Shown piece after piece: positions 33,267 through 43,046 of a DNA stretch of 64,000 bases. A program made the translations under genes and the position numbers. The stretch comes from Dactylosporangium aurantiacum (GTDB lineage: Bacteria > Actinomycetota > Actinomycetes > Mycobacteriales > Micromonosporaceae), in the NCBI RefSeq assembly GCF_000716715.1, contig NZ_JNYJ01000044.1, forward strand, positions 1 to 64,000. Reading direction: 5' to 3'. Below the pieces are notes generated by a model, which saw only the letters and a program-made list of their open reading frames with translations, searched no databases and was not told where the DNA came from. How positions within the stretch are numbered: the first letter of the stretch is position 1; every line of letters begins with the position of its first letter.

Positions 33267-35384
33267 CTACCCGGCTGACACGAATCGGACCGGATCGGCT
33301 AGGACCGCGGCGGCTCCTGAGAGGTCGGCGATTCGTGCGGCGAGCGTCGCGGTCGCCAGCCGAGGTGGCAGCGCCTCGCTGAACTTCAAGCCCCGTAGGG
33401 CCTTATCGTTGGGCTCCGGTAGGCACAGCCGGGTGGAGGCGTCAGCGGTCAGTTCGCGCCATTTAGACGGCGTCAGGTCTTCGCGGAGCCGGATCCGGTA
33501 GTCGTCGAAGCGGTGCATGGGGTCGGTGACCTCGCTGAGGGTGGCCGCGAGGGTTGCGTTGGCCCGGAAGCCGGCCCAGGTCCACCACCGTAGGTCGCCC
33601 TTCTCATCGCGGACGATGGTGTTGCCGCCCGGGTGGATCAGGCTGCTCAGTTCGTCGCGTTCCTGGGCGAGCCGGTCGGTCGCGCGCCGGGTCAGTTTCA
33701 CCGGTGGGTCGGCGCCGAGCAGGACTTCGCGCGTGGCGCGGGTCAGCTCGTAGCTCTGCCCGGCCCAGCCCTGGTTGAGCCAGCGGGCCCGTCCGCCGCC
33801 GTCGGCTGGTTCGACGAAGCACCGCCGGCGGCGCCAGTCGACGTATGTAACGCGCCAGCTGCGGCCGGTGAGCAGGAGCCGTCGTTCTCCGGGTACCTCC
33901 TCGGTCAGCAGGCTCGGGTCGACCCTGCCCAGCTCGGTGCGGCCGGTCAGCACCGTGAACTCTGGCGGGCCGGTGAAGACAGCGGTCAGGTCCATGAAAT
34001 GGCGGCGCCCGAATCGTTTCTCCGCTTCGGGGCCGATGAACAGCATGCCGCCGTCGCGGTTGAGGTATCCGTGCTCGACCAGGTGCCGCACGATGACGTC
34101 GCCGCCGGCCCGGAAGGGGTCCAGGCCGTTCCACCACTGGGGCCAGGTCTGGTCGCCGATCCGGCCTTCCTGCAGGCACAGGGCGAGGATCTGCTGCGCG
34201 ACGATGTGTCGGGGTTCCGGCGGTGCGGTGATCGGCTCGACCCAGTGCTGTCCCCAGAGGTGCAGCAGGGCGGCTGCGGACAGCAGCGATTCGCCGCGGG
34301 TGGTCAGGAAGAGGCAGTTGCGCATCGTGCCGGCGCGGCGGCCGGTGCGTCCGAGCCGCTGGAGGAAGGACGCGACCGTGGCGGGGCTCTCGATCTGGAT
34401 GACCCGGTCGAGATCGCCGACGTCGATGCCGAGTTCGAGGGTGCTGGTCGACACGATGACGCAGTCGCGGGCCTCGGCGAACGCCTGCTCGGCGCGGCGC
34501 CGTTCGTCGGCCGACAGCGACGCGTGGGAGAGGAACGTCGTCACGCCCTTGCCCCGTAGCAGCGCGCCGAGTTCTTCAACGGTCTGTCGTGATTCGCAGA
34601 ACACCAGCCGTTTCTCGCCGGCGTGCAGCGAGGCGATGACGGTTGCCGCGTTGGCGACGGAGCCGACGTAGTCCAGTTCGATCTCGCCCGGAGGCGGACC
34701 GGGGGCGGGGGTGTGTGTCGAGGTGAGGTCGGGTGCCACGACCGTCGCCCGTCGCTGGCCGGCTGATGGTCCTTGGAGCCAGTGCAGGAGCTGGTCTGGG
34801 TTGCCGACGGTGGCGGAGAGGCCGACCCGCTGCAGGGGCCGGCCGACGACGGTGGTGAGCCGCTCCAGTACGGCCAGCAGATGCCAGCCGCGGTCGTCGC
34901 CGGCGAAGGCATGTACCTCGTCCACGACGACCGCGCGCAGCCCGGCGAAGAACTGGCGGTGGTCGACGTTGACGCTGACCAGCATGGATTCGAGGGACTC
35001 GGGGGTGGTGAGCAGGATGTCCGGCCGCTGCCAGAGCACATTGCGGCGCTGGCTCGCGCCGACGTCGCCGTGCCAGAGCGCGACGCGCCGGCCGAGCCAG
35101 GATGCGTAGCGCTCCAGCCGGGGGTGGAGGTTGTTCAGCAGTGCTTTGAGCGGGCACAGGTACAGCACCGATGTACCGGACCAGTCCTCCGCGGCCATGC
35201 GGGACAGGATGGGGAACATCGCCGCTTCGGTCTTGCCGCCGGCGGTCGGGGCCAACAGAAGCGCGTCATGCCCGGCGAGGAGCGGCTCGGACGCCGCCCG
35301 TTGAAGCGGGCGGAGGTCGCGCCATCCGAGGGTGTTGACGATGTGGTGGACCACGATCGGGTCGAGGCCGGCGTCGGTGCTCAC
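33267..35384 (-). CDS. brxHI: BREX type 2 helicase BrxHI
   Basis: The 705-residue superfamily 2 helicase has Walker A APTAGGKT near residues 45-52, DEVH near 151 and motif VI QRLGRTGRR near 345, followed by an Lhr-like C-terminal part. It is the last gene of the operon, and its GTG start overlaps the brxD stop by 4 bp. In type 2 BREX it is a DNA-acting component required for full phage resistance. Confidence 0.9.
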   Translation of the reverse strand: MSTDAGLDPIVVHHIVNTLGWRDLRPLQRAASEPLLAGHDALLLAPTAGGKTEAAMFPILSRMAAEDWSGTSVLYLCPLKALLNNLHPRLERYASWLGRRVALWHGDVGASQRRNVLWQRPDILLTTPESLESMLVSVNVDHRQFFAGLRAVVVDEVHAFAGDDRGWHLLAVLERLTTVVGRPLQRVGLSATVGNPDQLLHWLQGPSAGQRRATVVAPDLTSTHTPAPGPPPGEIELDYVGSVANAATVIASLHAGEKRLVFCESRQTVEELGALLRGKGVTTFLSHASLSADERRRAEQAFAEARDCVIVSTSTLELGIDVGDLDRVIQIESPATVASFLQRLGRTGRRAGTMRNCLFLTTRGESLLSAAALLHLWGQHWVEPITAPPEPRHIVAQQILALCLQEGRIGDQTWPQWWNGLDPFRAGGDVIVRHLVEHGYLNRDGGMLFIGPEAEKRFGRRHFMDLTAVFTGPPEFTVLTGRTELGRVDPSLLTEEVPGERRLLLTGRSWRVTYVDWRRRRCFVEPADGGGRARWLNQGWAGQSYELTRATREVLLGADPPVKLTRRATDRLAQERDELSSLIHPGGNTIVRDEKGDLRWWTWAGFRANATLAATLSEVTDPMHRFDDYRIRLREDLTPSKWRELTADASTRLCLPEPNDKALRGLKFSEALPPRLATATLAARIADLSGAAAVLADPVRFVSAG

Positions 35385-36682
35385 ATCGGCAGGTCGATCT
35401 CGTCGGCCGAGGCGGCGTTGCGTTCGACGTCGGTGAGCTCGTCGGAGCGCAGCGTCGGCCCGTAGTGCAGCCTGGGGTCGAAGTCGGAGAACTGGTCGAC
35501 CCGGTCGAAGACGTCGGCGATGAGCTTCTTGAGGTAGATCCGCGGTGCCACACCGACCTGCCCGCCGAGCCGGCCGGTGACGGCACGGGCCAGTTCACCG
35601 ATGTACGCGTCGTCGACCCGCGCTGAGACCTCGCTGCTGCCGTACAGGTCGCGGACCCTGATGCCCAGTTCGGTCAGCGTGTCGATGGTGAACCCGGGCA
35701 GTCGGACCTGGACGGCGCGGGGGTTGTCCCAGCGTGCGTCCGGCCCGAAGTCCGTCGCCAGTCGCTGCGCGAGCGGCGCGAGGCGCTGCACGCCCTGTGG
35801 CCCGTCGAAGAAGGCGGGCGTGCCGGTGATGACAAGGTACAGGCCGGGGAAGCGTCCGGCGTATACCTCATCGACGAGTTGGCGCAGGGCGTTGAGTGCC
35901 TTGTCCCGGGCGTCGGAACGGACCCGCTGCAGGGTTTCCACCTCGTCGAGGACCAGCAGGAGCCCGGGGTGGCCGCTGTCGCGCAGGACCGTGAGCAGCC
36001 CTTGGAGGAAGTTGAGCGCCTGGAAGTGGTCGAGGTCGCCCTTGACCCCGGCGACCCGCCGGACCGCGGCGGCAACGTGCGGCTGCCCACCGATCCAGGC
36101 AGCGAGGCCCTCGGCGGTCGCGTGGTCGCCAGCCGCGGCCGTGGTCCGGTAGGCGCGCAGCGCGGCGGCGAAACCGGGTGCGCTGCGGGAGATCTCTGCC
36201 AGGCGGCGTTCCATCAGGTCGCCGACGGCCCGGTCGAGGGCCTCGGCGTCGTCTTCGGTGACCTGGCCGGCACCGAGGACGTCCTCTTCAAGGGTGAAGA
36301 TCCAGCCGTCGAGGATCGGCCGGATCGCGCTGGGCACGAACTGTTCAGTGCCGAGCCGCTCGACGAGCCGCCGGTACACGGTCTCCATACGGTGCAGCGG
36401 CGTCTCGGTTTCCGACACCTGGACCCCGGCGGCGGCAAGGCCGCGGCGCTTGGCCCGTTCGGCGAGCCAGCGGGTGAAGAACGTCTTGCCCGCGCCGTAC
36501 TCGCCCCGGACGGCTTTGAAGACGCTGCCACCGCCGGTGACCCGGTCGAGGTCGTCGTCGGTCGCGGCAGTGAACCGGTCCAGTCCGACCGCGAGAACGT
36601 CCAGGCCGTTCATCGGTACGGCACCGCGACGGAGCGCGTCGATGACGTCACGCCGCCGCCGGGCCGAGATGTCCGGCGTCAC
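35381..36682 (-). CDS. brxD: BREX type 2 ATP-binding protein BrxD
   Basis: The 433-residue AAA-type protein (DUF2791) has Walker A GEYGAGKT at residues 60-67 and Walker B LLLVLDEVETL near 243. It belongs to the six-gene type 2 BREX set. GTG 36,682 overlaps the pglZ stop (GTGA), and its own stop overlaps brxHI. Confidence 0.9.
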   Translation of the reverse strand: MTPDISARRRRDVIDALRRGAVPMNGLDVLAVGLDRFTAATDDDLDRVTGGGSVFKAVRGEYGAGKTFFTRWLAERAKRRGLAAAGVQVSETETPLHRMETVYRRLVERLGTEQFVPSAIRPILDGWIFTLEEDVLGAGQVTEDDAEALDRAVGDLMERRLAEISRSAPGFAAALRAYRTTAAAGDHATAEGLAAWIGGQPHVAAAVRRVAGVKGDLDHFQALNFLQGLLTVLRDSGHPGLLLVLDEVETLQRVRSDARDKALNALRQLVDEVYAGRFPGLYLVITGTPAFFDGPQGVQRLAPLAQRLATDFGPDARWDNPRAVQVRLPGFTIDTLTELGIRVRDLYGSSEVSARVDDAYIGELARAVTGRLGGQVGVAPRIYLKKLIADVFDRVDQFSDFDPRLHYGPTLRSDELTDVERNAASADEIDLPM

Positions 36683-39378
36683 GACGACTCCAGGTGGAAC
36701 TGCTCGATCAGCAGCGCCCGGTTCAGCACGACGGTCCGGCCGTCGGCGTCGATCTCCAGGACCGGGTACCCCTCCACCTGCAGGAGCTTCTGCAGCGCGG
36801 TGATCGTGGGTCCGGTCCGGTGCTCGGGGATGCCGGCAAGGGCCGCGAGGGTGTCGCGCGCGACCCGGTCGTTGTTCGCGAGCAGTGCTGTGAGCATCGC
36901 CCGGACCCGGTCGTCGGGCAGCGGCGCCCGGGTGCCCCGGCGCTGCGCGTACACCTCACTGGCCAGCAGCGCCTCGACGAGCGCCGGAGACTGAGGGGCC
37001 AGTGCCGCAGGTGCGGCAGGTGGCTGGGCCGGCAGCTCGACCACCTCGAACAGCGCGCCTTCGAACTGCGGCGCCGGCGACGTACGGCGTGAGCCGTTGC
37101 GTTTGGCCGGGCGTGAGGGCTGGGCGGCGGCACCGGACTGTTGCAGCGACTCGCGCCACCATTCGGGACTGGCGACTGGGGCGCCGGACCAGCCGGGCAC
37201 TGCCTGGTCGTTGCCGGCGCTGAACACCAGCAACGGGATCACCGCCTCGGCGGGTGACGCGCCACCGTGGTAGCCAGCTTTCCGGGGGCCGTACCGAAGC
37301 TCCTCCCGCCAGGGCAGGATGACGGTGCCGCCGGCTTTCGCGACCCGGCTGCCCTTGAACAGTCGCTCGCCGTCACCGGCCGGCGTCGTGGCGGGCCGCC
37401 ACCGGTTTTCGCTGCTCGGACTGGGCATTGACACTGCTTCAGGGCCCCGGTCGACGACGTGGCCGTGGTCGGAGACAACCACGACCACGCGGTCCTGGGC
37501 CAGTGCGAGCAGGTCCCGGACGGCGCGGATGGTCTCCTGCCCCCAGATGATCGTCCCCGGGTCGCTGCGGTCAAGGGCGTCGTCGATGGTGTTGACGACA
37601 GCGGCGACCAGCTGCCGCTCCGGCGACTGCAGCGCGGCGATGACGTCCGGTGCGAACGCGGCCCCCGCACCGGCGCGGAGGTTGCCTTTATGGAGCAGGA
37701 CACCGGACGGGTACCGCACCTCGAACGCCTTGCGCTCCTCCGCCTGCTGCCCCACCGCGATCCGGCCGCTGAGCAGGCTGCACCGGCTGACCTCGGTCAC
37801 GGTCGGCAGTGCGGCGAGCACACCGGTCCGGGCACCACCGCCCGGCGTCAGTTCAAGCCACGAACCGGATCTCGTGATTGACTCGGCGAGTTCGGTCGCT
37901 GCCGCGACGCTCATGCCGTCCATCACCAGGAGCAGCACCCGCTGGCCGTGGTCCAGGATCGGCTGCACCACACGGTCAAGCACGTCCTCGACGCGCAGCA
38001 TGGCGCCCGGGGGCGACTCGGCCGACGTCGCGTGGGCGAGGTGGCCGGCGAACTGGTCGTCGTGCCGGGACCGGCGGACCTGGACGGCCTGATGGAGCAG
38101 TTGGTACGCCTCGGCGAGCTGCGGGTCGACGTCTCCGGCGAAGATGTCAAGTCGGGCCCGGTCAACCCAGCCGTCCTCGCGGACCTGCCGGTGCAACGCA
38201 TCGGCCAGGGTCGCCGGAGCGCCGGGGTCCGGTTCGGCGAGCCACCGCAGGAGTCGTACGGCCATCCGCGCCGTCTCCAGGACCGCGGGATCCGCGGCAC
38301 GGTGCTCCTCAGACCTAGCCAGCAACTGCTGCGCCTTCACGACCGCGGCCGGGTCTGCCTGTCCGCCGGCCGGTACGGCAAGCCGCAGGGCGTCGGCAAA
38401 GGTACGCATCCGCTGCGTGAAGCCGGTCGGCAGGACGGCGCTCTCCGCGAGCAGCGGCATGGCATCGATCTCGGCGGCGATGGCCTCCGCCCGGCGCAGC
38501 ATCGGCCTCGCGTCCTCATCGAGGTGCCCGGCATCGACCGCGCGGTCCAGCCACGCCTCGGCCGCCGCCCGGAACGCCGCGGCGGAGGCATCGCTCAGCC
38601 GATCGCCGCCGAACCAGGGCTCCAATCTCGTCCGGGCCACCGCGATCTGGACCGGAACCTCGGCGCTGAACGCGGGCGCCCATAGCGCGCCGGTCAGCAG
38701 GCCCAGGGGGATCGCGTCAACGCCGTGACCGGCACGGACCGCGGCCATGACGGGCGCGGCGGACAGCCCGGCGATCTCGACGAGGAAATTCGTGAGCCCG
38801 TCGGCTACCGCCGCGGGGAGATGCGCGACCCGCTGCACCGCCAGGGCGTCCGTGCTCCACTGCAGCAGGCCGGCGCTGTCGATCTGTTTCGGGTCCAGGC
38901 CGAGCAGCTCACCGGCCAGGGACCGCAGTGCGTGTTCCCGGGTGAGGACGGTGCCGGACGGTGCCGGCCAACCCTGTGCTGGCCGGTGGTCGGTGAGCGC
39001 CTCGGCGGCCCAGCGGCCGTCGCGGACCAGCCGCGCGTCGAGGTTGACGCCGCCGAACATCTGGCGGACTAGGTCCCACGGATCGACGCTGCGCACGGTC
39101 TGCAGGCTCAAATGAGCGAGCACGCCGTCGCCTAGTTCGTCGGGAGTCAGCTCGGTGAGCAGCACCAGCCGCTCATCCTCGGCACGGTCCCGCAGTGCCG
39201 CGCGGGCGGCCAGCGGGGTCGGACACGCGACGACTCGGACCGCCGTGCCGTCGATCGACAACACTGGGTCCGCGGTCCACAGCGGGGTGGCACGCAGCGC
39301 GATGGCGGGGACGCCGTCCGGCTCGGCGAGCCAGGCTTCGACCTTGCGCCGGATCGCCGCCGGCTGTACCGGCGTCAC
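36679..39378 (-). CDS. pglZ: BREX type 2 phosphatase-like protein PglZ
   Basis: The 899-residue protein has the alkaline-phosphatase-superfamily PglZ core with VLLLVMDGMS (metal-binding Asp near residue 487) and VVVSDHGHVVDRG near 637. PglZ is the hallmark of all BREX types. The start is GTG 39,378, which overlaps the pglY stop (GTGA) and has GGGAGG just upstream; a TTG four codons earlier is part of that site. Confidence 0.93.
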   Translation of the reverse strand: MTPVQPAAIRRKVEAWLAEPDGVPAIALRATPLWTADPVLSIDGTAVRVVACPTPLAARAALRDRAEDERLVLLTELTPDELGDGVLAHLSLQTVRSVDPWDLVRQMFGGVNLDARLVRDGRWAAEALTDHRPAQGWPAPSGTVLTREHALRSLAGELLGLDPKQIDSAGLLQWSTDALAVQRVAHLPAAVADGLTNFLVEIAGLSAAPVMAAVRAGHGVDAIPLGLLTGALWAPAFSAEVPVQIAVARTRLEPWFGGDRLSDASAAAFRAAAEAWLDRAVDAGHLDEDARPMLRRAEAIAAEIDAMPLLAESAVLPTGFTQRMRTFADALRLAVPAGGQADPAAVVKAQQLLARSEEHRAADPAVLETARMAVRLLRWLAEPDPGAPATLADALHRQVREDGWVDRARLDIFAGDVDPQLAEAYQLLHQAVQVRRSRHDDQFAGHLAHATSAESPPGAMLRVEDVLDRVVQPILDHGQRVLLLVMDGMSVAAATELAESITRSGSWLELTPGGGARTGVLAALPTVTEVSRCSLLSGRIAVGQQAEERKAFEVRYPSGVLLHKGNLRAGAGAAFAPDVIAALQSPERQLVAAVVNTIDDALDRSDPGTIIWGQETIRAVRDLLALAQDRVVVVVSDHGHVVDRGPEAVSMPSPSSENRWRPATTPAGDGERLFKGSRVAKAGGTVILPWREELRYGPRKAGYHGGASPAEAVIPLLVFSAGNDQAVPGWSGAPVASPEWWRESLQQSGAAAQPSRPAKRNGSRRTSPAPQFEGALFEVVELPAQPPAAPAALAPQSPALVEALLASEVYAQRRGTRAPLPDDRVRAMLTALLANNDRVARDTLAALAGIPEHRTGPTITALQKLLQVEGYPVLEIDADGRTVVLNRALLIEQFHLESS

Positions 39379-42300
39379 AGCACCTCCCAAGTAATTCGCA
39401 CCCGGCTGCCACCCTCGACCACCACACGGATCTCCCGTTCGACCTCAGCCAGCTCACCGAGGCTGGCTACAATCCGTGGCGCGACGACCTTCTCGCCCTT
39501 CTTGCTCTTGTCGTCATCGTCTTCGTCTTCGCTGTTCTTGTCCTCGATCTTGCCCTTAACGCCAGCGAGCAGCGCGGCTGCTCGGCCCGCCGCTGCCTGC
39601 AGGGCAGGAACAAGGTCTTTCGCGAGTTGCTCATGGTTCGCGGCGGTGCGCAAGTCGTCGACGATCTTCTCTGCTTCTGAATTCGTCGCGGCCATCGAAC
39701 AGATCGCGTCAAGCAGCTGCCACTGCGTGGACCGCAACTCAGCAAGCACCGACCTCGCCTGCTTGAACGCCGCCGATGCGGTTTTGTCGTCGATGTCACC
39801 GACATCCGCGCGGGCAACCGACTCAACCAACGCCACGTCGTCCTGCTCGGCGGCCACTCCGGCCAAGAGCCGCGCAACCCGCCGCGCGGTGGCCAGCCGG
39901 CCTGCCGTCGCATGCTCGTTCAGGCCGAGCGTGGCTGCGCGGGTGTGCAGTTCGGCCACCAGATCCGCAGCCGTCTTCGTGTGCTGCTGCGCGGCCCGGC
40001 GCAGCGTATCGGCCAAATCACCGAGGTTCGCGGGGCTGCGCCACTTCGGCAGCGGCTCGCCGAACAACGCACCACCACGTTCGACCGCCCTGGTCCAGTC
40101 ATCCTCGTCGGGCATCGGCGGGTGCCGCAGCTCGTACTGGTCGATATTGACCTGCACGCTGTCGACCGTCACCTTGACGTTGCCCTGGTACCAGGCGAGC
40201 TGCTGGTCGAGCGCGAACACGGCGATGATGAGGTTCTGCAGCTCCCGGTCGAAGCCCCGGGCGTCCGGCTTGTCGAGCAGGTCACGCAGGACGTGCACCG
40301 GAAAGTGTTCCTTGTAGCCCTGCTGGGCGGCACCCTGCAGCAAGTGCTGACTCCACCAGCAGGTGCTCGTGGTCAGCACGTACCGGTGGTCGATCAGCTC
40401 ACCGAGCCGAAGCTGGTTGCAGACTCGCTGGATCGTCTTGCGGTCCAGCTGCTCGACCACGGCGCCCTTGGTCGGGTCAGCGGATGCCAACTTCGCGTAC
40501 TTAAGGACCTTGCCCAGCTCGCTGCGCGTGACTGGTTTCTCGTCGTCCGGCAGTGCGGGCCGGCCCGGGTAGGCCCAGGCGAGCAGCTCACCGGTCAGGT
40601 TTTCGAACGCGGCCTTGAGCGTGCCACCCCGCGGGTCGCCGATGTGCAGCCCGTCTGCGAGGGTGTGCAGCACACCGATGCTGTCGTCCTCCACGTCGGA
40701 CGGTTGGGCCTTCGCGACGCCGTACGCCTGCTTCAAGGTGTTCAGCAGGGTTGCACGGAGCTGCTGCTGGCGCTGCTGGAGGTAGATCTTGCCCTGCTGC
40801 CGGTCGGCGAGCGACCAGTCCGCGGCGAGGTGCTGCAACCGATCACCGCTGCCGGTGTTGCCGAGCAGGTAGTTGACCTTCGCCAGCTGCCGTACCCGGC
40901 CCATGACCTCGTCGGTGAGGAAGCGCGGCATCCAGAACACAGTCCGCGACCCACGCGGCAACGTTTCGATCCGGGCGAAGTCCTCGTTGCGCCGATGCCC
41001 CGGGTCGAACGGATAGTCGATCACCAAACGCCACGTCTCACCGGACGCGGTCAGCGCCGACTCCGGCATCGTGTCCTTATCGCGGACGTTGCCGAACCGC
41101 ACCTGGACGTAGTGCCGCCGCCCGCGCCAATCGCGGGGATGCTGCAACTCGCCGAGCGTCCCGTCGGCGCTGGCCAGGCCGAACTCCTCGCCGATCAGCT
41201 CTCGGACCATCTGCTGCAGCACGCCAAAGGCGGTCTCGTTTTCCCGGACCAGGTCGAGCAGCTTGTCGTAGTCGACCGACGACAGCTTGATCGACACAAC
41301 CGGGTCCGGGCCCTCGGTGAGGTGCAGCTCGCCCGCGTCGTTGTTGAGGCGCCGCAGCCGGTCCAGGACGATTTGATTCTCGTACCCGGGGATCGGCGAG
41401 GCGATCGACCCGAAGTTCAGCGCGTGCAGCTTCGCTGCGGTGAGGTTGTGCAGCGCAGGCACCTCCTGCACCAGCGCACCCAGCATGAGCGTCTTGATCA
41501 GCCGATCGTCGAGCAGGAACAGCTCATGGGTGGCGGTCTGCTCCTCTTCGATGCCGTGCGCGGCACGCAGCAGCGGGCGCAGTTTGTGCAGATACGTATC
41601 GCGGGCCGACTGGAACAACTGCTTGAGCTGCGGCCGGTCGGGCAGCTCGCCGTGCAGGACGAGCGGGTCGAACAGCGCCGACACCCCGATGAGATCATTG
41701 ACCTGCAACGTGTCCCGGCGGGCGACCAGCAACTCGGTCATCACCTTGAGCGCCGTCCGCTGCCGCTGCAACGCCTGCGACAACGCCACCAGCGTGGCTA
41801 CCAGCGCCGGCGAGAACGGGTACAGGCTGCGGAACGCGACGGCGTCCGAGCCGATTCCGGCGTCGCCGTACTGCGCGCCGAGCAGCAGCGTGTCCCACAC
41901 GTCCCGGTTCCCGCGGACCGCGTCGAACGCCTGGTCGATGGCGCGCCGTGCGGCCTCGTCCTTCGGCTTCAGCAGCCGCTTCTCGGTGATCTCCGGCAGG
42001 TTGGTATCGGCGAGCACGATGTCGCTGCCGAGCCGGCCCTGCACGCTGCGCATGACGTGCGCGAGGGCCTCCCGCTCGGTGCCGCCGACCTGCGGGCCAA
42101 GGAACTCCTCCAGGTTGCGCTGCCGGGCCACGAACGACGCGATCGGCAACGGCCGGGCCGCATCGGAGGACTCCACGAGCTTGTTGAGCTTGGCGCCCTC
42201 GGTCTGCACGAACGTGTGATCCGCGATCTTCGTCGACAGCCAAAGGATCATCTCGTCGAGGAAGAAGACCATCCCGTCGTACCCGAGACCCTTGGCATGC

Positions 42301-43046
42301 CGTGTGATCACCGCCAGCCCGGTGTCGAGATCCAGGTAACGGCCGCTGCGCACTGCACCCGTGAAGAACGTCGCGGTCAACGCGCTGACCAGCTTGTCCC
42401 GCTCGGCGGTGCCCGGTGGCTGCGCGGCGGCGGCCTCGTACGTCTGCGCCGTCCAACCCTCCCGCTGAGCGACCTGCGCCGTCAGGCTGCCGCCGCCGGT
42501 GGCCGGGGTGAGTCCCGAACCACCCAGCCGGGCGAAGAACCGCTCGTCACCGAGATCCTCACGCAGCCGCGCCGCATCGACCAGCAGCGAGTCGGACAGG
42601 TGAACCGCCGGCGCCGGCGCCTCCGGGTGCAGTGCGGTGACCTGCCGCAGGTATCCCTCCAGCACCGCCTGCTCCACCGACTGCGCGTCGAGCATGTGGA
42701 ACGTCAGGTTGAGGATCTTCTTACCGCGCAGCCATTTGTCGTCCGCTTTGGAAACCGGCTCGGCCAGCCCACGCACTGCCCGCGCCTCCGGGTTGTGCTG
42801 CAAGATCTCCCGCAGGACAGCCATGAAGTGCGACTTGCCGGAGCCGAACGAACCGTGCAAGAACTTCGCCTGCGACCGGCCCGACGTGATCGCGTGCCCG
42901 ACCATCGACAACGCCTCGTCGAAGTTGCGCCGCAGATCGTCCGTCACGACGTACCGGCGAAGGTCCGCCCCTTCAGAAGCACGGACCACGAAGTCCGCGT
43001 CCCCGACGGACGTGGGAATGTCGATGAGGTCCCGCAGCAACGTCAT
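39375..43046 (-). CDS. pglY: BREX type 2 ATPase PglY
   Basis: The 1223-residue P-loop ATPase has Walker A GSFGSGKS at residues 65-72 and is the BrxC-like large ATPase of the Pgl system. A charged Glu/Asp/Lys-rich stretch (DEDDDDKSKKGEK) near the C-terminus looks like a flexible linker. ATG 43,046 overlaps the pglX stop (ATGA). Confidence 0.93.
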   Translation of the reverse strand: MTLLRDLIDIPTSVGDADFVVRASEGADLRRYVVTDDLRRNFDEALSMVGHAITSGRSQAKFLHGSFGSGKSHFMAVLREILQHNPEARAVRGLAEPVSKADDKWLRGKKILNLTFHMLDAQSVEQAVLEGYLRQVTALHPEAPAPAVHLSDSLLVDAARLREDLGDERFFARLGGSGLTPATGGGSLTAQVAQREGWTAQTYEAAAAQPPGTAERDKLVSALTATFFTGAVRSGRYLDLDTGLAVITRHAKGLGYDGMVFFLDEMILWLSTKIADHTFVQTEGAKLNKLVESSDAARPLPIASFVARQRNLEEFLGPQVGGTEREALAHVMRSVQGRLGSDIVLADTNLPEITEKRLLKPKDEAARRAIDQAFDAVRGNRDVWDTLLLGAQYGDAGIGSDAVAFRSLYPFSPALVATLVALSQALQRQRTALKVMTELLVARRDTLQVNDLIGVSALFDPLVLHGELPDRPQLKQLFQSARDTYLHKLRPLLRAAHGIEEEQTATHELFLLDDRLIKTLMLGALVQEVPALHNLTAAKLHALNFGSIASPIPGYENQIVLDRLRRLNNDAGELHLTEGPDPVVSIKLSSVDYDKLLDLVRENETAFGVLQQMVRELIGEEFGLASADGTLGELQHPRDWRGRRHYVQVRFGNVRDKDTMPESALTASGETWRLVIDYPFDPGHRRNEDFARIETLPRGSRTVFWMPRFLTDEVMGRVRQLAKVNYLLGNTGSGDRLQHLAADWSLADRQQGKIYLQQRQQQLRATLLNTLKQAYGVAKAQPSDVEDDSIGVLHTLADGLHIGDPRGGTLKAAFENLTGELLAWAYPGRPALPDDEKPVTRSELGKVLKYAKLASADPTKGAVVEQLDRKTIQRVCNQLRLGELIDHRYVLTTSTCWWSQHLLQGAAQQGYKEHFPVHVLRDLLDKPDARGFDRELQNLIIAVFALDQQLAWYQGNVKVTVDSVQVNIDQYELRHPPMPDEDDWTRAVERGGALFGEPLPKWRSPANLGDLADTLRRAAQQHTKTAADLVAELHTRAATLGLNEHATAGRLATARRVARLLAGVAAEQDDVALVESVARADVGDIDDKTASAAFKQARSVLAELRSTQWQLLDAICSMAATNSEAEKIVDDLRTAANHEQLAKDLVPALQAAAGRAAALLAGVKGKIEDKNSEDEDDDDKSKKGEKVVAPRIVASLGELAEVEREIRVVVEGGSRVRITWEVL